A stretch of DNA of 38,708 nucleotides from CAIYWZ01 sp964497925 (GCA_964497925.1 CAZCFE010000011.1:1-38708), one strand, 5' to 3'; shown: positions 16,880-27,000, counted from the first letter of the stretch. Made by a program: numbers and translations. Notes: generated by a model not told the origin, from the letters alone.

Positions 16880-17823
16880 TTGATCACCTGACTTAAAACT
16901 GCACTTTGAGTGGGCATCGATATTTCCACAATCTCATTAGATCTCACAATTCCTTGTATAACTCTTTTACTGCTAGAATTGGAAATACGGATTACACTCC
17001 CTCGAACACCATCTTCCAAAGCTGTGCCTTTAGAAGTTAAAATCAACCCTGGCCTTTCCACAATTAACGAAACTTCACTCCCTTTTGAAATTAACGTTGG
17101 TTGCTTGATTTGATGCTTGCGAATAAACTCACCTGGCTTTAAAGGATAATTTGATGGTGTAAATCCAACAACTTGCGCCGCAGATGTAATAATTAAATTA
17201 TTCACATTTGAAAGAGGAACTTTTTGCCAAACCAAATCGCTTTCTAAGATCTCTTCACCAACATGCTTAACTGATGATAACGTTGGAATTTGAGTCATGA
17301 GCTGAAATCTTCCATCAACCGTATAACTGGCCTTAAATACATCACGTTCAAAAACCTTAAGTGTTGCTTTAAATTTCTCGCTATCACCATCTTTAAAAAC
17401 ATCCTCAAGATCAACTCTTGTTTCTTCCCCAGATGAAATTTCAATAATAGGAGCTCCATTCAAAGAAATTTGAAACTCTCGCATTTCGCCTTGCTCTTGC
17501 ATTTTCCTTGAAATCAATGCTTCAATATCTTTTTTTCCTGAAATTCCCTTTGCTCTCTCAAAAGTAATGCTATCACTTGTTTTTGGCTCCCAATCAAGCT
17601 TTGCATTGTGACTTAGTTGCTTTAACCAAGAATAAGGGAGAGTAAGTGTCTGACCAGATTTAGGCGAATCAAGAATTTCTTTTTGAGCAAGATTTGCATC
17701 TAACCCTTCAAAAAAATCCCCCATTTTAATTTTCGAATTTTCAATAATGACATGATTTTTCAAATTAATATCACAAAAAACATGAACATTAAAAATCATA
17801 ATCAAGCACAATATTTTTATCAT
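16876..17823 (-). CDS. flgA: Flagellar basal-body P-ring formation protein FlgA
   Basis: Periplasmic chaperone for P-ring (FlgI) assembly. The 315-aa protein has a signal peptide, a variable N-terminal half, and a C-terminal SAF-like domain with the characteristic runs EEILESDLVWQKVPLS, LKPGEFIRKHQIKQP, and VSLIVERPGLILTSKGTALEDG, ending in RVIQGIVRSNEIVEI. It is at the long end for the family, as is common in alphaproteobacteria. It overlaps flgG and flgH by four bases each (ATGA), so the operon is tightly coupled. Confidence 0.92.
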   Translation of the reverse strand: MIKILCLIMIFNVHVFCDINLKNHVIIENSKIKMGDFFEGLDANLAQKEILDSPKSGQTLTLPYSWLKQLSHNAKLDWEPKTSDSITFERAKGISGKKDIEALISRKMQEQGEMREFQISLNGAPIIEISSGEETRVDLEDVFKDGDSEKFKATLKVFERDVFKASYTVDGRFQLMTQIPTLSSVKHVGEEILESDLVWQKVPLSNVNNLIITSAAQVVGFTPSNYPLKPGEFIRKHQIKQPTLISKGSEVSLIVERPGLILTSKGTALEDGVRGSVIRISNSSSKRVIQGIVRSNEIVEISMPTQSAVLSQVIK

Positions 17824-18605
17824 CGAACCATACTCACTGTTGTTGAGAACATTTTATCTGCTGCTTCTATAACCTTTGAGTTCATCTCAAAGCCTCTTTG
17901 TGTCTTAATCAAAGTAACCACTTCTTGAATCGGATTCACGTTAGACGCTTCCAAATGTCCTGTTAAAATAGTCCCATACCCTTTTGTTCCAGGCGTTCCA
18001 ATTTGAGGAGGTCCAGAAGAGTCTGTTTCTTGCAAAAGATTTCCTCCAATTTCCAAAAGCCCACCATCATTTGGAAAATCCACCAATTCTAATGACCCCA
18101 CAATTTGATCCGAAACTTGACCATCTATATGAACAGAAACTTGCCCGTTTGGATCAATGTTCATTTGCCCCCCAGGAGGCACTTTAAGACCTGGCATAAC
18201 AATAAACCCTTCTGACGTCACCAATGTTCCATCAGGGGCTTGATTTAGGTTCCCTGCCCTTGTATAAGCAGATTTTCCATTTGGCAAAGACACATGCAGG
18301 TATCCGCGTCCTTGAATCATAATATCATTATTATTTCCTGTTGGTTCTGGCGCCCCTTGTTCATTTACACGGTAAGTAGAAGCAACGCGCACTCCTCCTC
18401 CACGTTGAACTCCAGATGGCATCAAGGTCCCCGCATCAGAAGATGGCGCTCCAGGACGGGTTGTTTGAGAAAAAACTTGGTCTTCAAAAACTGCACGTTT
18501 TCTTTTTTTACCAACTGTATTCATGTTTGCAAAATTATCTGCGATAAGTTCTGAGTTGAATTGTTGTGCCACCATTCCAGATGCTGCAATAAAAAGCGTT
18601 GACAT
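17820..18605 (-). CDS. flgG: Flagellar basal-body rod protein FlgG
   Basis: Distal rod protein that spans the periplasm between the proximal rod and the hook. The 261-aa sequence has the rod/hook N-terminus (ASGMVAQQFNSELIADNFANMNTVGKKR), the FlgG middle segment YTRAGNLNQAPDGTLVTSEG, and the C-terminal QEVVTLIKTQRGFEMNSKVIEAADKM, which forms the coiled-coil with the N-terminus. Length matches FlgG of other bacteria. It starts four bases after the flgF stop. Confidence 0.96.
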   Translation of the reverse strand: MSTLFIAASGMVAQQFNSELIADNFANMNTVGKKRKRAVFEDQVFSQTTRPGAPSSDAGTLMPSGVQRGGGVRVASTYRVNEQGAPEPTGNNNDIMIQGRGYLHVSLPNGKSAYTRAGNLNQAPDGTLVTSEGFIVMPGLKVPPGGQMNIDPNGQVSVHIDGQVSDQIVGSLELVDFPNDGGLLEIGGNLLQETDSSGPPQIGTPGTKGYGTILTGHLEASNVNPIQEVVTLIKTQRGFEMNSKVIEAADKMFSTTVSMVR

Positions 18606-18609
18606 CGTT

Positions 18610-19353
18610 TTACACCCTTCCTACTTTTTCAATAACATCTTTGATCTTTTGATCTGTTTTTTGCATAAAAGCTTGATTTTGCTCATACATTCTTGAAACT
18701 TCAATCAATTTTGTCGCCTCAATCACAGCATTCACATTTGAGCCTTCAAGGCTACCTTGTTCAACTCTAGCATTAAAAGCTGGAGATGGAACTTGAGATG
18801 TCTCATACAGACCTGCTCCTTTTGCGATCAATGCTTGCTCGTTTTCAAAAGTAGAAATCGCAAACGCACCAAGAGCTCCTCCAGAGCCAATAATGTTTCC
18901 GCTTGGATCAATATGAATAGAAGTATTTCCCGCTGGCACAACAATTGGGGCTTGTGCTTTACTTAAAACAGGATGACCTTGCGCCGTAACCAATTGCCTT
19001 TGTGCATCAAGATGTAAATTTCCATTACGTGTATATCTAATTCCTTGGGGGGTTTGAATGGACAAATATCCAGGACCTTTAAGAGCAATATCAAAATCAT
19101 TTCCAGTATGCTCGATTGGTCCTTGACTTAAATCACGAACAAGACCTTTTTCAGCAACAAAAGAAACACCACGCCCACCAGATGACTCTAGAAGTTGGGC
19201 ACTAAAAACAATAGATTGAGATCTTGCTGCGGTGGTGTTCATATTGGCAATATTTTGAGCAATTGCCTCCATTTGCTTCTTAAGCGCATTTTGCTGCGTT
19301 AAAGCCACAACATTACTATTACTAAACTTAGTATCAACCCGGTTAACCGCCAT
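18610..19353 (-). CDS. flgF: Flagellar basal-body rod protein FlgF
   Basis: Proximal rod protein. The 247-aa sequence carries the same family signatures as FlgG in shorter form: LKKQMEAIAQNIANMNTTAARS, GPGYLSIQTPQGIRYTRNGN, and the C-terminal EGSNVNAVIEATKLIEVSRMYEQNQ. It is the first gene of the operon. The ribosome-binding site AAAGAGGTGA (19370-19361) is nearly complete and seven bases from the ATG, so translation should be strong. Transcription is predicted from the sigma-54 promoter at 19443-19458, through a leader with a 10-bp hairpin. Confidence 0.95.
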   Translation of the reverse strand: MAVNRVDTKFSNSNVVALTQQNALKKQMEAIAQNIANMNTTAARSQSIVFSAQLLESSGGRGVSFVAEKGLVRDLSQGPIEHTGNDFDIALKGPGYLSIQTPQGIRYTRNGNLHLDAQRQLVTAQGHPVLSKAQAPIVVPAGNTSIHIDPSGNIIGSGGALGAFAISTFENEQALIAKGAGLYETSQVPSPAFNARVEQGSLEGSNVNAVIEATKLIEVSRMYEQNQAFMQKTDQKIKDVIEKVGRV

Positions 19354-19378
19354 ATCGAAATCACCTCTTTTAATTTTA

Positions 19379-19429
19379 GAGAGAGAACAGCAATAGTTTT
19401 TAAATATTATTATTTTTTAGTTCTCTCTC
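19379..19429 (-). repeat. Perfect 10-bp inverted repeat in the flgF leader
   Basis: GAGAGAGAAC (19379-19388) and GTTCTCTCTC (19420-19429) pair perfectly around a 31-base AT-rich loop. There is no T-run after it on the minus strand, so it is not a normal terminator. It would lie just inside the 5' end of the mRNA if the sigma-54 promoter is used. Confidence 0.65.
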
Positions 19430-19442
19430 GAATAGAAAGATA

Positions 19443-19458
19443 TGCATAAATCGTGCCA
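19443..19458 (-). promoter_or_regulatory. Sigma-54 promoter of the flgF operon
   Basis: The minus strand reads TGGCACGATTTATGCA (19458-19443). Sigma-54 consensus is TGGCACG-N4-TTGCW; only one consensus base (T to A) differs, and the essential GG (-24) and GC (-12) are correctly spaced. It lies between the tRNA 3' end and flgF, about 90 bases before the start codon, with expected transcription start near 19432. Confidence 0.72.
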
Positions 19459-19469
19459 AATATGGAAAT

Positions 19470-19546
<77 letters not shown>

Positions 19547-19563
19547 ATAAGAATTTAGGATTG

Positions 19564-19592
19564 TTTATAAAACGATTTTGATATAATGTCAA
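19564..19592 (-). promoter_or_regulatory. Consensus sigma-70 promoter of tRNA-Met
   Basis: Minus-strand TTGACA (19592-19587, perfect), 17-nt spacer, TATAAA (19569-19564). Expected start is about 10 bases before the tRNA 5' end. Confidence 0.72.
19579..19587 (+). promoter_or_regulatory. Extended -10 promoter of the exported methyltransferase-like gene
   Basis: Plus-strand TGATATAAT is a perfect extended -10 element. A TTGTTT at 19561-19566 gives a poor 15-nt spacing. It overlaps the divergent tRNA promoter. Confidence 0.42.
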
Positions 19593-19657
19593 TATTAAAG
19601 TTATATATCTCAAAGAATCGCAAAACATTCAACTTAAAATAAGGATGTCCCCATCTC

Positions 19658-20836
19658 ATGAAAACATTAATGATCTTGCTAATTCTGGCCTTGTTCTCAG
19701 CAGACACACAAGGAAACTCTGGATACTATGAGGTTCATCCAGAGCACAAAGATGTGGCTATAAGAGAATTGCAAACAGCAGGCATAAATCATCCTGAATT
19801 GATCAACTTCCTTCAAGCCACCAGAGAAATATCATCAGGCCCTTTTTCTTTCACAAAAGATGAATGCCAAGAAATTTTGAACAAAGTCTACCCAGAACAA
19901 AGTTTTGATCTTTTATTGGAACAAGCGAATTTCCAAATGAATTTTGATGATCTGTCACAAGAAATAAAAATAGCTATCATAAAAAATTATATCATGGAAA
20001 CAAATCCTAATAAAATAACAGATTTAGAAAATGCCATAGAAGAAATGAATCAAGAAATCCTCAAGGCCCAAAGGCTCTACTTGGAAAGCTATCAGATTTT
20101 AGGAAAAGGAAATACCCCCGCCATTAGATACGCAATTAATAAATACATTTTGGGAATGTATGAAAAATCTGACCAAATAGATCAATCTGAACAAGCTTTT
20201 CAAATTCTCAAAGCTACTAATTTCATCTCAACAAGTATCCAAACCACACAAGGTTACACCTATTCATCTAAAACTTCGATAACTCAGTTCTTACATAACC
20301 ATCCAAATATTCATACAATCGTCCTTGGATGCGGAAATTGCATCTCTACAGTTATCACCAATAAAGCAAGAGCACGTCATGATCTAGACTATGAACCAAA
20401 ATCATCCTCATTGTGCCAAGAAACACATCACCATTCCACAGATGAAGTCACAGTGTCTTTAGACCTTCGTGGATACAGCGCACGAGGATCTATCGCAGAT
20501 ATTATTGCTGACGGGAGATCAGATGAGTTTTGGGAAGGGGTCGCAGAAGGATTAAATGGTAGAAAACTTGATCAAATTAAAGACCATAGCTACTACCCAA
20601 TATCAACCTTGTCCTTACACCACATTACAAACTTTTTAAAACCAGGAGGAATTCTATCTATCACTCTTCCAGAACCAGATGCTCAACGAGCCAGAGAAAT
20701 GGTTCTTGATCAAGAATACTTTACTTTAATAGAGGATGATTTTTGGCTTTCGCCTTTAACAAATGAGCCCATCAAACACCCAAATCCAAACTCTGGCATA
20801 AAGTTGCTGAAGTTTCAATATGTTCCAAAAAATTAA
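19658..20836 (+). CDS. Exported protein with class I methyltransferase-like C-terminal domain
   Basis: A 392-aa protein with a signal peptide (about 1-19). Residues 20-215 are helical with no recognised domain. The C-terminal part resembles a Rossmann methyltransferase: IVLGCGN (221-227) fits motif I for S-adenosylmethionine, VTVSLDLR (264-271) fits the following acidic strand, and FLKPGGILSITLPEP (326-340) fits the late strand motif. The domain also has a His-rich insertion (ETHHHS). Methyltransferases with signal peptides are unusual, since S-adenosylmethionine is cytoplasmic; a secreted effector acting in a host is one explanation, a cofactor-free fold another. The ribosome-binding site is AAGGA at 12-base spacing. 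It stands alone. Confidence 0.68.
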   Translation: MKTLMILLILALFSADTQGNSGYYEVHPEHKDVAIRELQTAGINHPELINFLQATREISSGPFSFTKDECQEILNKVYPEQSFDLLLEQANFQMNFDDLSQEIKIAIIKNYIMETNPNKITDLENAIEEMNQEILKAQRLYLESYQILGKGNTPAIRYAINKYILGMYEKSDQIDQSEQAFQILKATNFISTSIQTTQGYTYSSKTSITQFLHNHPNIHTIVLGCGNCISTVITNKARARHDLDYEPKSSSLCQETHHHSTDEVTVSLDLRGYSARGSIADIIADGRSDEFWEGVAEGLNGRKLDQIKDHSYYPISTLSLHHITNFLKPGGILSITLPEPDAQRAREMVLDQEYFTLIEDDFWLSPLTNEPIKHPNPNSGIKLLKFQYVPKN

Positions 20837-20854
20837 GTTTTTTGAAAAAAAAAA

Positions 20855-20883
20855 TTGACTTTTTGTTGGGTTTTCGTTAGAAT
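20855..20883 (+). promoter_or_regulatory. Predicted sigma-70 promoter of argS
   Basis: TTGACT (20855-20860), 17-nt spacer, TAGAAT (20878-20883), 46 bases before the argS start codon. Confidence 0.65.
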
Positions 20884-20929
20884 TAAAACTATACAATAGA
20901 CATATTAATTAAAAGGCCTTGATAATAAA

Positions 20930-22651
20930 ATGAATGTTTTTACCCTTTTCAAAGATAACATTGCACAAATCCTCACACATCTTTATGAACAAGGAGATTT
21001 GCAGTCTTGCGATTTTTCCAAAATTTGCGTGGATCCGCCCAAAGATTATGCTTTTGGAGATTTAACCACAAATGCAGCCTTAGTTTTATCAAAAGCTGAG
21101 AAAAAATCTCCAGCGGTTTTAGCTCAAATGCTGCTTCCCTTTATTCGAAAAATGAAATATGTCCAAGATGCGCAAATTGCAGGAATTGGATTTATCAATA
21201 TCAAACTTGAAACAGAAGTTTTTCATCAACTTTTATCATCAATTTTGAACAATCCAGATATTTTTGGCCAAAGTCATATCGGGGGAAATAAAAAAGTCAA
21301 TGTTGAGTATGTGTCAGCAAACCCAACAGGCCCCCTTCACGCAGGACATGCAAGACCATCGGTTGCAGGAGACGTTATTGCAAACTTACTCATTAAAACC
21401 GGATTTGATGTACAGCGTGAATATTACATCAACGATGGTGGCGGTCAAGCAGAACAGCTCACCAAATCTGCCTATTTAAGATATTTAGAAGCTCTTGGCA
21501 ATGATATTGGCGAAATTCCAGAAGGTCTTTATCCTGGCGAATATTTAAAAGATGTAGGTCAAGCTCTAGCCAAAGAATTTGGAAATACATTTGAAAATGC
21601 AGATCAAGAAGTCTGGTTTGATCAAATTATGCAATTTTCAATTAATTTTTTAATGGATGAGATCAAGAAAACCCTTGAAAAATACGGTATTACCAATATG
21701 GTTTACAGATCAGAAACAGCTTTAGTTAAAGATGGGTCGGTCGATAAAGCAATCGAAACATTAAGCAAAAAAGGACTTATTTACACCGGAATTCTAGAGG
21801 CACCTAAAGGTGTTAAAATTGATGAGTGGGAGTCAAAACCTCAACTTATTTTTAAATCTAGCCAATTTGGAGACGACGTAGACAGGCCCTTGCAAAGAAG
21901 TGATGGGAGCTGGACATATTTTGCAAAGGATCTTGCCTATCATTACGACAAATATATGCGCGGGTTTAAAGAGCAAATTGACATGTTGGGCGCTGATCAT
22001 GGAGGATATATAAAGCGTATTGTTGCAGGAATCAAGGCCCTAACCGATGGAGATGCCACTTTAGAGGTTAAAATATGCCAAATGGTCAATTTCATGGATA
22101 ACGGCGTTCCTGTTAAAATGTCAAAGCGCGCAGGGACTTTTGTAACGTTGGAAGATATTATTGATTCAATTGGGAAAGATGTTGCAAGATTTATGATGCT
22201 CACACGTAAAAATGATGCACACATCGATCTTGATTATTCAAAAGCAAAAGAACAGTCCAAAGAGAATCCAGTTTTTTATGTCCAATATGCTCACGCCAGA
22301 ACACACTCTGTATTCCGCCAAGCAGGAGTCACCAACTTAAATCAGGACTCTTTTGATAAATTATCCCCAGATGAAATTCATCTTTTATGGTTTATCGCAC
22401 AATTTCCTTTATGTATTGAACAAGCAGCTATTTTACGCGAACCACACAGAGTCGTCTATTATCTTTATGACCTCTCAAGCCTTTTTCATAGTCTGTGGAA
22501 TAAGGGGAAAGATGATGCATTAATGCGTTTCATTCTGCCCGATAACCAAGAAACAACAAATGCCAGACTTTGCTTACTTAAAGCCCTTCAAACAACAATT
22601 AAAAATGGCCTTGCCGTTCTTGGAGTAAGCGCTGTTGAGGAAATGCGCTAA
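20930..22651 (+). CDS. argS: Arginyl-tRNA synthetase
   Basis: Class I synthetase charging tRNA-Arg. The 573-aa protein has the N-terminal Add1 domain (to about 110), the HIGH-type signature HAGH (137-140) in SANPTGPLHAGHARPS, the ArgRS-specific YYINDGGGQ (165-173), the KMSKS-type loop KMSKR (396-400) and a C-terminal DALR anticodon-binding domain with NPVFYVQYAHAR. Length is normal. The stop codon overlaps the next start (TAATG), so the SPOR gene is co-translated. This argS-SPOR pair is common in alphaproteobacteria. Confidence 0.97.
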   Translation: MNVFTLFKDNIAQILTHLYEQGDLQSCDFSKICVDPPKDYAFGDLTTNAALVLSKAEKKSPAVLAQMLLPFIRKMKYVQDAQIAGIGFINIKLETEVFHQLLSSILNNPDIFGQSHIGGNKKVNVEYVSANPTGPLHAGHARPSVAGDVIANLLIKTGFDVQREYYINDGGGQAEQLTKSAYLRYLEALGNDIGEIPEGLYPGEYLKDVGQALAKEFGNTFENADQEVWFDQIMQFSINFLMDEIKKTLEKYGITNMVYRSETALVKDGSVDKAIETLSKKGLIYTGILEAPKGVKIDEWESKPQLIFKSSQFGDDVDRPLQRSDGSWTYFAKDLAYHYDKYMRGFKEQIDMLGADHGGYIKRIVAGIKALTDGDATLEVKICQMVNFMDNGVPVKMSKRAGTFVTLEDIIDSIGKDVARFMMLTRKNDAHIDLDYSKAKEQSKENPVFYVQYAHARTHSVFRQAGVTNLNQDSFDKLSPDEIHLLWFIAQFPLCIEQAAILREPHRVVYYLYDLSSLFHSLWNKGKDDALMRFILPDNQETTNARLCLLKALQTTIKNGLAVLGVSAVEEMR

Positions 22652-23370
22652 TGAGAACAGATCCATGGAATAGACCGGCAGATTACGAAGAAGAAAAGTG
22701 GTGGTGGATCTTTAAAAATCCAGTAGGGTTTGTATTGCTTGCCACATTTATCATTGGCATCGTCATTATTATATGGCATATTGCAAAACCTTTTCCTAAA
22801 GACTCTAATGGTGTTCCTGTGATTGTTGCCCCTAAAACACCTCTAAAAATAAAGCCAGAAAACCCAGGAGGAGAACTTATCCCTCATCAAGATAAAATGG
22901 TTTATCAAAACCTGGTTCGAAAAGATGGAAAAAACGAAGTTAAAGAACCTCAAGTTGAGAGAATCATTCTCCCTCCTTCTGTGGGGTCCATGATTGAAAC
23001 TCCAAATCAAGCCACTGCCGAAGATGTGGAAATGGAAAAAACAATCAACAAAGCCATTGAATCCACCATCCAAAAACAAGCAGCACCTACGCCTGTAACA
23101 GCCCATGAAAAGCCCTCACCAAAAGGAAAGTTTAAAATCCAACTTGCATCTCTCAAATCCGCAGCAAAAGCAAAAGAGGAATGGGAAAGAGTAAGCAGAG
23201 CTCATAAAGATATTCTTGGCTCATTCTCACCATCTTATTCCAATGTTGATCTTGGTGAAAAAGGACACTATACAAGACTACGTGTTGAAGGGTTTGAAAC
23301 AAAAGCAAAAGCAAAGAAAATGTGTGATTTATTGAAATCAAAAAAAGTTGGATGTATGGTAGTTAAATAA
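22651..23370 (+). CDS. SPOR-domain membrane protein
   Basis: A 239-aa bitopic protein. It has a short cytoplasmic N-terminus rich in Trp, one membrane span (about 25-44), a long polar linker with Pro/Lys/Glu, and a C-terminal SPOR domain (about 157-239) opening with KFKIQLASLKSAAKAKEEW and closing with YTRLRVEGFETKAKAKKMCDLLKSKKVGCMVV. SPOR domains bind denuded peptidoglycan at division septa. It overlaps argS by one base. It is convergent with rpe, and the two coding regions overlap by eight bases at their 3' ends. Confidence 0.9.
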   Translation: MRTDPWNRPADYEEEKWWWIFKNPVGFVLLATFIIGIVIIIWHIAKPFPKDSNGVPVIVAPKTPLKIKPENPGGELIPHQDKMVYQNLVRKDGKNEVKEPQVERIILPPSVGSMIETPNQATAEDVEMEKTINKAIESTIQKQAAPTPVTAHEKPSPKGKFKIQLASLKSAAKAKEEWERVSRAHKDILGSFSPSYSNVDLGEKGHYTRLRVEGFETKAKAKKMCDLLKSKKVGCMVVK

Positions 23371-24007
23371 TCAAGAGTTGTTTACTTTTTAGTAACTTCA
23401 CTTTTTCTGTATAATCACCTCCATTAAACAGGTATGACCCAACAACCAAAACATTTGCCCCGCAGTTTAGAACTGACTCGCAGGTTTGATCATTAATTCC
23501 ACCATCAACAGAAATTATTTTATCCCATGAAATATTTTGAAGCTTTTGAAGTGTTTTTGGAATAAACTTCTGACCCCCAAATCCTGGATTAACAGACATA
23601 ACAAGAATCAAATCAAGATCGTCTATCACGCACTCTAAAACACTAACAGGTGTAGATGGATTTAGAGCAACTCCTACCTTGATGCCTTTTTCTTGGGTCT
23701 TCGCTAAAAGACCCTGCAAATGACGTGTGGATTCTGCATGTATAGTTAAAATATCAGAACCCGCTATAATAAAATCATCAGCATATTTTTCTGGATTTTC
23801 AATCATTAAGTGAACATCCAAAGGTAAATCCGTTAAACCTTTAAGAGTTTCCACAAACTTTGGGCCAAATGTAATATTGGGAACAAAATGTCCATCCATC
23901 ACATCCACATGTATCCAATCAACACCCGCATCTTTTAAAAGCGACAATTCTTCTTTTAAGCGTCCCCAATCTGAAGATAAAACAGATGCAGAAATGATTG
24001 GGGTCAT
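23363..24007 (-). CDS. rpe: Ribulose-phosphate 3-epimerase
   Basis: Interconverts ribulose-5-phosphate and xylulose-5-phosphate in the pentose phosphate pathway. The 214-aa TIM barrel shows IISASVLSSDWGRL, the metal/catalytic segment HVDVMDGHFVPN (His33, Asp35), DVHLMIENP (His66), NPGFGGQKF (140-148) and VDGGIN with the second catalytic Asp168. Length is normal. Its ATG overlaps the stop of the upstream RND permease gene by four bases (ATGA), so it ends an operon of adaptor, permease and rpe, an unrelated metabolic passenger. Confidence 0.96.
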   Translation of the reverse strand: MTPIISASVLSSDWGRLKEELSLLKDAGVDWIHVDVMDGHFVPNITFGPKFVETLKGLTDLPLDVHLMIENPEKYADDFIIAGSDILTIHAESTRHLQGLLAKTQEKGIKVGVALNPSTPVSVLECVIDDLDLILVMSVNPGFGGQKFIPKTLQKLQNISWDKIISVDGGINDQTCESVLNCGANVLVVGSYLFNGGDYTEKVKLLKSKQLLII

Positions 24008-27000
24008 GGCGCTTGATCTTCAGGCTTACGGCGAAATGCTGATAGAAATTCACGAAGCATTTTTTTCCAATCAAAGTTTTTATGAGCCCCTACAAATGTA
24101 TAAACCACAGGAACAATAAAAAGAGTGAATAAAGTTCCAAAAGACATTCCACCAACAATCACCCAACCAATTTGCTGACGAAGTTCTGCACCAGGCCCGG
24201 AAGCAAGGGCCAAAGGAACCGCCCCTAAAACCATTGCAGCAGTTGTCATTAAAATAGGACGCAAACGCATTTTTGAAGCATCAACAGCGGCTTCAACACG
24301 GTCCATTCCAGCTTCAAGTTTTGCATTGGCAAAGTCAACAATCAAAATACCATGCTTTGTAATAAGACCAATCAGCGTCACCAAACCAATTTGTGAGAAA
24401 AGGTTAAGTGTTCCATTTGTCATTTTGAGCGTAATCAAAGCTCCAACAATGGACAAAGGCACACTGAGCATAATTACCAATGGATCGACAAAACTTTCAA
24501 ACTGAGCACATAAAACCAAATAAATAAATGCCAAAGCCAAAGCAAAAACAAGGTAAATATTCGCTTGTTCTTCAAAATATTGACGGGTTTCTCCGCTCCA
24601 TTCAATACGACTGCCTTCAGGTAAAACCTCTTTTGCAGTTTCTTGAATAACAGCCACCGCTTCACTAAATGAAGAACCTGGGGCAATACTTGCAAACAAA
24701 GTCATAGAACGTAAACGATCAAAATGTTCAACTTGTTGCGCGGCTGTTTTTGTATCAACAATGATAAGATCCGAAAGAGATACCATTTCTCCTTTATCTG
24801 CTCGCACATAAATATCTGTCAAATCTTGGGGCTTTTTACGATATTTTTCTTCCACTTGAACTACAACATCATATTCACGTCCATCTCTTTTTATACGACT
24901 TGGAACTTTCCCCTTCCCCATAATTTCAAGAGTCTCTCCAATTACGCCTGGATCAATTTTAAGCATGGCCGCTTTATCTTTATTAATCGAGACCACATAT
25001 TCGCGTGAATCAGCTCCAGTTGCCGCTGAAATGCCTTTAATTTGTTGAGTTCTTTTTCCCAAAGCTGCCATCATTTGGCGCGTCATACCTTGAAGCTCTG
25101 CATGCGTTCTGTTGGTCAATATTAAGAACTGTAAACGGTCATCTGCACTACCACTAGCGCCTAATGCTGAAGAGGAAGGAAATACTTTTGCCTGCACGCC
25201 TGCAATTTTATCAAATTTTTCTTGCGTACTTTCAGCAATCTTTTTAGCTGAACGCTTTCTTTTTGACCAAGGCTCAAGAATACTAAACCCTTTTCCATTT
25301 GGAAGCTCAACGATTGATAGCCTGGATTTAACTTCTGGAACACGTTCAAGCTCTTGATCCATTTCATCCATATACCTTGCAACATAGTCAAGCGTAGGTC
25401 CTGCTGGCGGCATCGCCCTAATACTCAACTGCCCTCTATCTTGTTCTGGATTGAGTTCTTTATCAATAAAAAACACAGCCAATATGTATCCGCTAATACT
25501 AATTAAAACCGAAAGGCCAATAACATAAGAGCGATAATTCATCGAAACCCTCAAAGCTCTTGCGTATAAATCATCAAGATAATTTAAAAATGAATCTATT
25601 TTATGAAGCCAAACATCTTTCCAGCCAACAGCTTCTTCTTTTTTTACATGCGCTTTTAAAAACTTTGAGCACATCATGGGAGAAAGCGTCAACGCAACAA
25701 ATCCAGAGATAACAACAGCTCCCGCAAGAGTAAGCGCAAACTCTTTGAAATATTTTCCAGTAATTCCCGATGCCAAAGCCAATGGCGCATAAACAGCAGC
25801 CAGCGTAATAGTCATTGCAATCACAGCAAAAGCAATTTCTTTGCTCCCTTTAATCGCAGCATTCATAGGAGTTTCACCTCTTTCAATGTGCCTATACACG
25901 TTTTCAAGAACAATAATCGCATCATCCACCACAAGCCCAATCGCAAGAACAAAAGAAAGAAGCGTTAAAATATTCAAACTAAACCCAAAAACATAAAGAA
26001 TAATGCAAGCACCAATCAAGGAAACTGGAATAGTCACAAGTGGAATAACAGAAGCTCTCACCGTTCCAAGGAATGCAAAAATCACAGCTAAAACTAATAG
26101 TGTTGCAATTGCAATTGTTTCATAAACTTGATAAATTGACTCTTCAATAAATGTTGTAAAATCAAGAGCAATTTCCATTTTCATGTCAGCTGGAAGCTTT
26201 TCTTTGAGAATATTAATTCTTTCTTTCACGAGTCTTGCCACATCCAATGGATTCGCATTTGACTGTGCAACAACTGTCAACATAACTGTATTTTTACCAT
26301 TGTATAGAATTCTAAAAGTCTTTTCGTTAGATGAAAATTCAGCTCGCCCAACATCAGAAAGCCTTACATATGTATCTTTTGCAGCAATTGCTCTATCAGG
26401 GTTTGTAATAATAAGCTGATCAAATTGCTCTGGCGCAACCATTCCAGAAGGAGTTGACACTAAATATTCACGGTCTCCAGCAGTAATACGGCCTGCAGAA
26501 AAATCCTTATTTTGACGACTAATGGCCCCATTGACATCGGGCGCGGTTAAATTGTAAGCTGCCAATTTTACAGGATCAAGCCAAATATTCATACGAAATT
26601 CACCTCCACCCACAACAGTGGCCGCGGCAACGCCATCAAGCGTCACAAACTCTGTTTCAAGATCTCGTTTTGCATAATCAGCAATATCCTCAGGGGATCT
26701 TGATTCACTTGAAAGTGCGATATAAACAACTGGCGTTTCATCTGTTGTTGCTTTCTTTAAAATTGGATCTCGAATGTCTTGGGGGAGATTTCTTTTAACT
26801 TTTCCAATTGCATCACGAATATCACTTGCTGCCGCATCCAAAGATCTTTCTGGCCTAAATTGAATCGTAATCTTGCTTGTTCCTTCATAAGAAGTGGATG
26901 TCATTGTATCCACGCCTTCTATACGAGCAAACTGTTCTTCCATAATCTTGGTAATTCCAGTTTCAATCACATTCGTATTGGCGCCAGAATATTCAGTTGT

